11,558 nt of DNA from Actinomycetota bacterium (GTDB lineage: Bacteria; Actinomycetota; Actinomycetes; Nanopelagicales; Nanopelagicaceae), in assembly GCA_009702845.1 (NCBI GenBank), contig WLHG01000016.1, positions 1-11,558 of the forward strand. Reading direction: 5' to 3'. Shown piece by piece: positions 7,365 through 11,558 of the stretch (the stretch's first letter is position 1; each line of letters begins with the position of its first letter). The notes beneath the pieces were generated by a model. It was not told where the DNA came from. It worked only from the letters and a program-made list of their open reading frames with translations, and made no database searches. Position numbers and translations under genes: made by a program.

Positions 7365-7676
7365 ATGACTACAAGCGTAGATGATGTGACTGAGGCGATG
7401 AAGGATGTGGTTGACCCCGAACTCGGAATCAATGTTGTTGACCTGGGTTTGATTTACGACGTGATGGTAGATGAAGCCAACATTGCAATTCTCAATATGA
7501 CTTTAACTTCGGCGGCCTGCCCGCTGCAAGATGTCATTGAAGATCAAACGCGACAAGCGTTGGCCGGCATGACGAGTGATGTGAAAATTAACTGGGTTTG
7601 GATGCCACCTTGGGGCCCAGACAAAATCTCTGATGACGGTCGTGATCAACTGCGCGCCTTAGGATTTACGGTTTAG
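7365..7676 (+). CDS. sufT: SufT, MIP18/DUF59 family Fe-S maturation factor
   Basis: Small cytosolic protein of the MIP18 (DUF59) family, linked in Gram-positive bacteria to maturation or delivery of Fe-S clusters, especially under high demand. The 103-residue product has the defining features: VVDPELGINVVDLGLIYDV (15-33) with the DPE motif, then LNMTLTSAACPLQD (43-56) with the single conserved cysteine C52, and NWVWMPPWGPDKISDDGRDQLRALGF near the C-terminus with PPW (81-83). The same family includes PaaD of phenylacetate oxygenase clusters, but the suf context makes SufT the better call. It has a strong Shine-Dalgarno site and is the last gene of the operon by function. Its TAG is 24 nt before the ABC exporter ATG, which seems to have its own promoter-like hexamer. 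Confidence 0.92.
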   Translation: MTTSVDDVTEAMKDVVDPELGINVVDLGLIYDVMVDEANIAILNMTLTSAACPLQDVIEDQTRQALAGMTSDVKINWVWMPPWGPDKISDDGRDQLRALGFTV

Positions 7677-7688
7677 CGCCAAACTGCT

Positions 7689-7694
7689 TAAGGT
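7689..7694 (+). promoter_or_regulatory. Putative -10 element or ribosome-binding site of the ABC exporter
   Basis: TAAGGT is followed by AGAGCC and the ATG at 7701. It fits a TAnnnT -10 box for a leaderless start, and AAGG within it could alternatively act as a Shine-Dalgarno site on a read-through suf transcript. TTTACG at 7665-7670 is a weak -35 candidate (18-bp spacing). The two readings cannot be separated from sequence alone. Confidence 0.4.
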
Positions 7695-7700
7695 AGAGCC

Positions 7701-9572
7701 ATGTCTAACCATGCTATTTGGATGACCCATAGGTCAATGACGGCCGACCAATCGGTCAAAGAAGTTAAGTTAAAGCCAGGAACGGTTAAGCGAATTTTGT
7801 CTTTCGCGAGACCGTACCGAAAAGCAATCCTTATCTTTCTGGCGACCGTTGTTGTCGATGCCGCACTGATAGTTACAACGCCACTTCTTTTGTTGCGCCT
7901 GATCGATGATGGTGTTATTCCTAAAAACGGTGATCTCATTACAAAGTTGGCAGTTATTGTCGGGCTACTTGCGATTGCCGATGCTGGCGTAAGTTTGTTG
8001 GGGCGCTACTTTTCCTCCCGTATTGGGGAAGGTCTAATTTACGATTTACGCTCACTCGTTTTTGCCCACGTTCAGCGGCAATCGATCGCATTCTTCACTC
8101 GAACACAGACTGGTGCGCTTATATCGCGCATCAACTCGGATGTTATGGGAGCGCAGCAAGCATTTACCGCCACACTTTCGGGCGTCGTCAGCAATGTTGT
8201 TTCACTTGTCCTAGTTGGCGTGACCATGATGATTTTATCGTGGCAAATCACGATCTTCTCGCTGCTCTTGCTTCCTGTCTTTCTTATTCCTACTAAATGG
8301 GTAGGACGCAAACTTCAAGCTCTTACCCGCGAGTCCTTCAATGTAAATGCAGAGATGTCGAGCACGATGACTGAGCGTTTCAATGTTTCAGGTGCAATGT
8401 TGGTAGCTCTTTACGGTCAGCCAAAGCGCGAGGAGGAGTTCTTTCGCTCACGCGCAAGAAGAGTTGCAGACATCGGAATTAAATCGGCGATGCTCAATCG
8501 CCTCTTCTTTATCGCGCTGACAAGCGTTGCGGCAATTGCTACAGCCTTTGCATATGGCATTGGTGGTCACTTAGCGATTAACGGGGGAGTCACGGTTGGA
8601 ACCCTGCTTGCAATAACAGCATTACTTGCCCGTCTTTACGGACCTTTGACCGCTCTCTCAAATATTAGAATTGATGTGATGACTTCTCTAGTCTCATTCG
8701 AACGGGTCTTCGAAGTTCTCGATTTGCATCCAATGGTGGAAAATCGCGAGGGTGCGATTGCGTACCACGCTAAGAATCCTCGTATTGAATTCGCCAATGT
8801 AGGTTTTGCCTATCCCAAAGCAAATGAGATTTCACTTGCATCATTAGAGTCTGCCGCTAAGCCCGAAACGGTTGAAACCGGTGAGGTGCTCAAGGCTCTC
8901 TCATTCATTGCAGAACCAGGAACTCTCACCGCACTTGTTGGGCCGTCGGGTGCAGGTAAAACTACAATTAGTGCATTGATTCCAAGGCTCTACGATGTTA
9001 CTTCGGGCTCAATCTCAATCGACGGTCATGACATTCGAGATTTAACTTTGGAGTCGCTGCGAAATTCAATAGGCGTGGTCATGCAAGATGCCCACTTGTT
9101 TCACGAAACTATCGCTGAAAACCTGCGTTATGCAAAATCGGATGCAACTGAAGATGAAATGAAGGCTGCATGTGAAGCTGCACAAATTTGGAAGTTGATC
9201 CAAGCCTTACCTAATGGTCTAGACACGATGGTGGGAGAAAGAGGACATCGTTTATCTGGTGGCGAAAAACAACGATTAGCAATCGCGCGACTGCTTTTGA
9301 AATCGCCGGCTGTGGTCATCCTCGACGAAGCCACTGCGCATCTAGATTCGGAAAATGAGTCCCTTGTTCATGCCGCCCTCGAAAGCGCACTTAAGGGACG
9401 AACAAGCATCGTAATCGCTCACCGCTTAAGCACGGTCAGAGATGCCGATCAGATTCTAGTTTTAGAGAATGGCTCGATTGTTGAACGTGGAAAGCATGAC
9501 GAGCTGGTCGCTCTCGGGGGACTCTATGCCGATCTATATAACCGCCAAGATTTAACGGGTTCGACGAATTAG
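7701..9572 (+). CDS. ABC exporter with fused membrane and ATPase domains (ABCB/MsbA type)
   Basis: Half-size type IV ABC exporter, expected to dimerise and move a hydrophobic substrate or peptide out of the cytoplasm; the substrate cannot be told from sequence. Residues 1-335 form the membrane domain, with helices near 42-63, 83-101, 158-178, 180-198, 265-285 and 295-315. Residues 355-615 form the ATPase: A-loop Y371, Walker A GPSGAGKTT (414-422), Q-loop Q462, X-loop VGERG (511-515), signature LSGGEKQR (518-525), Walker B VVILDEA (538-544) with E543, and H-loop H574. All are intact. A loop of about 25 residues after Y371 (EISLASLESAAKPETVETGE) interrupts the first ATPase strands; I recognise similar SLASLE insertions in actinobacterial homologues. 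The ATG at 7701 has upstream AAGG; an in-frame ATG at 7737 is possible. The 3' end overlaps surf1 by 21 bp. Any link to Fe-S assembly is only positional. Confidence 0.93.
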   Translation: MSNHAIWMTHRSMTADQSVKEVKLKPGTVKRILSFARPYRKAILIFLATVVVDAALIVTTPLLLLRLIDDGVIPKNGDLITKLAVIVGLLAIADAGVSLLGRYFSSRIGEGLIYDLRSLVFAHVQRQSIAFFTRTQTGALISRINSDVMGAQQAFTATLSGVVSNVVSLVLVGVTMMILSWQITIFSLLLLPVFLIPTKWVGRKLQALTRESFNVNAEMSSTMTERFNVSGAMLVALYGQPKREEEFFRSRARRVADIGIKSAMLNRLFFIALTSVAAIATAFAYGIGGHLAINGGVTVGTLLAITALLARLYGPLTALSNIRIDVMTSLVSFERVFEVLDLHPMVENREGAIAYHAKNPRIEFANVGFAYPKANEISLASLESAAKPETVETGEVLKALSFIAEPGTLTALVGPSGAGKTTISALIPRLYDVTSGSISIDGHDIRDLTLESLRNSIGVVMQDAHLFHETIAENLRYAKSDATEDEMKAACEAAQIWKLIQALPNGLDTMVGERGHRLSGGEKQRLAIARLLLKSPAVVILDEATAHLDSENESLVHAALESALKGRTSIVIAHRLSTVRDADQILVLENGSIVERGKHDELVALGGLYADLYNRQDLTGSTN

Positions 9573-10241
9573 TATCCGTCCATAAATCACAAGACCGCAG
9601 AAAAATAACCACTGCAGGGCATATGCCATGTGCGGGCCATCGCTTAAGACTGGCAGCTCTGCGGAAACTGCTGGGCTCAGCGATTCATCGGAGCCGTTAA
9701 GTAAATCTATGTAATATTTCTCAGTTTGAAGTCGGGATTGCGCATTAAGTTTTGAAACTAAACCCGTACCTTTTTCAGGCAGTGCAAAAAACTTTCCATG
9801 GGGCAGCGAGGAATCCAGACGAAGTCGCCCAGTTATTTGGACTTGTCCTTGTGGAGTCTTAGTAACTATGGGCGCAGTCGTAGCGGTTCTTCCCGCTTTT
9901 ACCCATCCACGATCTACCCAAAAACGTTTACCATCAAGGGAGGTGAATAGAGTGAGAACTTCGAAACCATAAACACCCTCTGAATACCTATTGCGTAGAA
10001 GTATCTGATTTTTGGAATCGAATTGACCAGAGGTTGTGACACTCTGCCATTCAAATTGGGCAGGTGTTGCATCAACAGTGGTGAGTGGCACTGGTGCAAT
10101 GGCAATATGCTCCAAAATCATTGAATTGCGAGCATGTCGATCAACTCCACGTTGATACTGCCATTGTGCCGCCCATAAACATAAAAGGATAAGAGCGAGG
10201 GCTACCAATGATTTAAATATGGCCCAAGGCTCTCTTTGCAT
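9552..10241 (-). CDS. SURF1 family cytochrome c oxidase assembly protein
   Basis: SURF1 proteins help insert heme A into subunit I of cytochrome c oxidase. The 229-residue product has the family architecture: an N-terminal membrane helix (about 11-27) ending in AAQWQYQRG, an extracytoplasmic domain with FEWQSVTTSGQF (63-74) and FWVDRGWVKAG (107-117), and a second helix at the C-terminus introduced by GPHMAYALQWLFF (202-214). These are the usual SURF1 blocks, and the length is normal. The ATG at 10241-10239 is preceded by TAAAGT six bases upstream, a possible leaderless promoter. The gene follows the DUF3099 gene by 14 nt on the same strand, and its last seven codons including the stop overlap the end of the convergent ABC exporter gene. 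It complements the heme A synthase gene elsewhere in this window. Confidence 0.93.
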   Translation of the reverse strand: MQREPWAIFKSLVALALILLCLWAAQWQYQRGVDRHARNSMILEHIAIAPVPLTTVDATPAQFEWQSVTTSGQFDSKNQILLRNRYSEGVYGFEVLTLFTSLDGKRFWVDRGWVKAGRTATTAPIVTKTPQGQVQITGRLRLDSSLPHGKFFALPEKGTGLVSKLNAQSRLQTEKYYIDLLNGSDESLSPAVSAELPVLSDGPHMAYALQWLFFCGLVIYGRILIRRTR

Positions 10242-10247
10242 GGCTCT

Positions 10248-10253
10248 ACTTTA
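10248..10253 (-). promoter_or_regulatory. Putative -10 element for the SURF1 gene
   Basis: The minus strand reads TAAAGT, then AGAGCC, then the ATG at 10241. The hexamer lies in the 14-nt gap after the DUF3099 stop, so surf1 may have its own leaderless transcript as well as read-through. No clear -35 box is seen. Confidence 0.4.
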
Positions 10254-10255
10254 GA

Positions 10256-10528
10256 TTAAGAAAGTGAACGAGGATTCTCTTCATGTACGTTTACCCCACG
10301 AATAAAGGTTTCGCGGCCGGCATTTGCAATAACAACGGCAAAGTAAGGCAGAGCGACAGCTCCGAGAAGGGCGACCCACCGATAGGGACTAGGTAGAATC
10401 ACCGTCAGAATGAAACAAGCTGTTCTAACCATCATCGAAATAAAGTAGCGTTTTTGTCGAGATGCTTGGTCGGCACTTAACGCTTTAGGCGCGCTGGTAA
10501 TATCAAAGATTTCCTTTTCATCGGCCAT
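10256..10528 (-). CDS. DUF3099 family small membrane protein
   Basis: Conserved actinobacterial small membrane protein of unknown function. The 90-residue product has a cytoplasmic-looking N-terminus with ITSAPKALSADQASRQKRY (10-28), a motif I recognise from DUF3099, then two hydrophobic helices (about 30-46 and 51-69) separated by a short PSPYRW turn, NAGRE (69-73), and a polar tail. The frame continues to an ATG at 10564, but the ATG at 10528 is chosen because it starts the family-like MADEKEIFDITSAP sequence and has a -10-like TAGGCT 7 nt upstream. It lies 14 nt upstream of surf1 on the same strand and diverges from fabG. Co-location with surf1 hints at a membrane or respiratory role, but that is a guess from context. 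Confidence 0.82.
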   Translation of the reverse strand: MADEKEIFDITSAPKALSADQASRQKRYFISMMVRTACFILTVILPSPYRWVALLGAVALPYFAVVIANAGRETFIRGVNVHEENPRSLS

Positions 10529-10535
10529 AGAGGTA

Positions 10536-10541
10536 AGCCTA
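10536..10541 (-). promoter_or_regulatory. Putative -10 element for the DUF3099 gene
   Basis: The minus strand reads TAGGCT followed by seven bases and the ATG at 10528. The placement matches a leaderless actinobacterial promoter and supports the shorter DUF3099 start. A -35 box is not evident. Confidence 0.4.
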
Positions 10542-10567
10542 TTGCCAGCCACGCGCCGATGCATCTT

Positions 10568-10595
10568 TTGAATACTTATCAGTACCCACTAGATT
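10568..10595 (+). promoter_or_regulatory. Putative sigma-A-like promoter of fabG-fabI, leaderless
   Basis: TTGAAT (10568-10573) and TAGATT (10590-10595) are separated by 16 bp and resemble -35 and -10 boxes. The ATG of fabG starts seven bases after the -10 box, so transcription would begin at or next to the start codon. No Shine-Dalgarno sequence precedes the ATG, which agrees with a leaderless mRNA. This is the best-formed promoter in the window. Confidence 0.58.
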
Positions 10596-10602
10596 TACAT
10601 TC

Positions 10603-11307
10603 ATGAGTTCATTGGCCCTTGTTACTGGTGGCAATCGTGGAATCGGCTTGGCTATAGCGCACGCTCTCAAGGCCGCCGGCCATGAAGTTGTTGTGACCTA
10701 TCGTTCAGGCGCGGCACCAGCTGAGTTCAACTCCGTTGTGATGGATGTGACCTCGACGGAGAGCGTTGATTCAGCCTTTGACTCCATCGAAGCACAGTGG
10801 GGTTTACCAGAAATCATTGTTGCCAACGCTGGTATTACAAAAGATGGCCTAGTGATGCGAATGAGCGATACCGACTTTGAAGATGTTATTAATGCAAATT
10901 TAACTGGCGCATTTCGCGTTGCACGACGAGCGACTAAAGGTTTATTAAAGTTAAAACGCGGCCGTTTAATATTTGTTGGTTCAGTTGTAGCAACAACAGG
11001 ATCTGCAGGACAGGTGAACTACGCCTCCAGTAAATCGGGCTTAGTGGGAATGGCTAGATCTTTTGCCCGTGAAATTGGTAGCCGAGGTATTACCTCCAAT
11101 GTAATTGCACCTGGATTTGTCGAAACCGATATGACTTCTGGATTGGATGAAAAGCGCCGTAATGAAATTGCAGCCTCAGTTCCTCTGGGGCGTTTCTGTA
11201 CTGCACAAGAGATAGCCGAAGTAGTTGCATTCATCGCATCACCACAAGCAAGCTATATAACCGGGGCTTTAATCCCGGTTGATGGCGGATTAGGCATGGG
11301 ACACTAA
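10603..11307 (+). CDS. fabG: 3-oxoacyl-[acyl-carrier-protein] reductase FabG
   Basis: NADPH-dependent reductase of type II fatty acid synthesis that reduces 3-oxoacyl-ACP to 3-hydroxyacyl-ACP. It is a short-chain dehydrogenase of 234 residues with the nucleotide-binding glycine motif TGGNRGIG (8-15), NAG (75-77), the structural N99 in NANLTG, and the catalytic S127, Y140 and K144 (GSVV, then YASSK). APGFVETDM (169-177) and the C-terminal GALIPVDGGLGMGH are typical FabG segments. GMGH at the very end recalls the C-terminus of mycobacterial FabG1/MabA. The ATG at 10603 is preceded by a promoter-like pair of hexamers. The gene directly abuts the enoyl reductase start (TAA then ATG, 0 nt gap), the same pairing as fabG1-inhA. 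SDR enzymes are a broad family, so this neighbour is what makes FabG the firm choice. Confidence 0.95.
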   Translation: MSSLALVTGGNRGIGLAIAHALKAAGHEVVVTYRSGAAPAEFNSVVMDVTSTESVDSAFDSIEAQWGLPEIIVANAGITKDGLVMRMSDTDFEDVINANLTGAFRVARRATKGLLKLKRGRLIFVGSVVATTGSAGQVNYASSKSGLVGMARSFAREIGSRGITSNVIAPGFVETDMTSGLDEKRRNEIAASVPLGRFCTAQEIAEVVAFIASPQASYITGALIPVDGGLGMGH

Positions 11308-11558
11308 ATGGGAATACTTGAAGGCAAGAAAATACTCGTTACCGGAGTGTTAACCGACGCATCGATTGCATTTCATATTGCGCGAATTGCCCAAGAACAA
11401 GGAGCCGAAGTAGTCCTCTCCTCCTATGGTCGAGTACTCTCTTTAACAACTCGTATCGCAGGACGTTTACCAAAGCCTGCACCAATCGTTCAGTTAGATG
11501 TGACAAACACTGACGATCTCGCTGCACTCGAATCTCGTGTACGTGAGCATTTTCCAGA
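11308..11558 (+). CDS. fabI: Enoyl-[acyl-carrier-protein] reductase (FabI/InhA), N-terminal part
   Basis: NADH-dependent reductase that carries out the last reduction in each type II fatty acid elongation cycle. Only the first 83 residues are present; the gene runs off the right edge, and the family is about 260 residues. MGILEGKKILVTGVLTDASIAFHIA is the classic N-terminus, with the atypical nucleotide-binding loop TGVLTDASIAFHIA (12-25) that distinguishes FabI/InhA from ordinary SDR proteins. It is followed by QEQGAEVVLSSYGR (28-41) and the QLDVTN turn (62-67). The ATG directly follows the fabG stop with no gap, so translation is likely coupled. In the mycobacterial homologue this enzyme is the isoniazid target; residues relevant to that are mostly beyond the edge and cannot be assessed. 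Confidence 0.95.
   Translation, partial: MGILEGKKILVTGVLTDASIAFHIARIAQEQGAEVVLSSYGRVLSLTTRIAGRLPKPAPIVQLDVTNTDDLAALESRVREHFP

Noticed and set aside
7746..7757. GACC-AATC-GGTC inverted repeat near the ABC exporter 5' end
   Set aside because: Only 4-bp arms inside coding sequence; expected by chance.
10529..10564. DUF3099 start at ATG 10564
   Set aside because: The extra 12 residues are not family-like, and the region holds the -10-like TAGGCT for the start at 10528.
1..11558. Mobile elements, CRISPR arrays, tRNA/rRNA genes or an undescribed gene system
   Set aside because: Nearly all the sequence is assigned to recognisable housekeeping genes, and the gaps are under 80 nt; I saw no transposase, spaced repeats or RNA-gene signatures.

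Overview
The window looks like an ordinary chromosomal segment of a low-to-mid GC actinobacterium (GC in the high forties by eye). The evidence is the gene set and order: tkt next to a heme A synthase gene, diverging from a sufR-sufB-sufD-(Rieske)-sufC-sufS-sufU-sufT operon, plus an actinobacterial DUF3099 protein and a fabG-inhA/fabI pair. This is the order I know from Mycobacterium and Streptomyces relatives, but in compact, AT-richer DNA with many start/stop overlaps. That style fits streamlined aquatic actinobacteria such as the acI/Nanopelagicales group. The lineage is an inference; no marker gene here proves it.

Layout. Positions 1-1321, minus strand: heme A synthase (ctaA/cox15) followed by the 5' part of transketolase, coupled through an ATGA overlap and cut off by the left edge. 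Positions 1322-1395: a short divergent control region with a perfect 9-bp inverted repeat and a second, overlapping 5-bp one, probably the SufR operator. Positions 1396-7676, plus strand: the SUF iron-sulfur cluster operon, eight genes packed with overlaps or gaps of at most 23 nt. Positions 7701-9572, plus strand: a fused membrane/ATPase ABC exporter. Positions 9552-10528, minus strand: a DUF3099 membrane protein and the SURF1 oxidase assembly factor, with surf1 overlapping the 3' end of the exporter gene by 21 bp. Positions 10603-11558, plus strand: fabG and the start of fabI/inhA (fatty acid synthesis type II), cut off by the right edge.

How the genes work together. SufS takes sulfur from cysteine, SufU is its zinc-containing sulfur acceptor, SufBCD is the scaffold ATPase on which clusters form, SufT is an accessory maturation factor, and SufR is an iron-sulfur-sensing repressor of the operon. 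The Rieske-type ferredoxin inside the operon may be an electron donor or a client. Heme A synthase and SURF1, on either side, both serve cytochrome c oxidase assembly, so most of the window concerns metallocofactor and respiratory-chain biogenesis. FabG and FabI perform the two reductive steps of fatty acid elongation.

I found no mobile element, CRISPR array, tRNA, rRNA or unfamiliar gene cassette, and no sign of a new system. The most useful observations are regulatory: the paired palindromes at sufR, and -10-like hexamers (TAnnnT) placed 6-7 nt before several start codons, which predicts leaderless transcripts.
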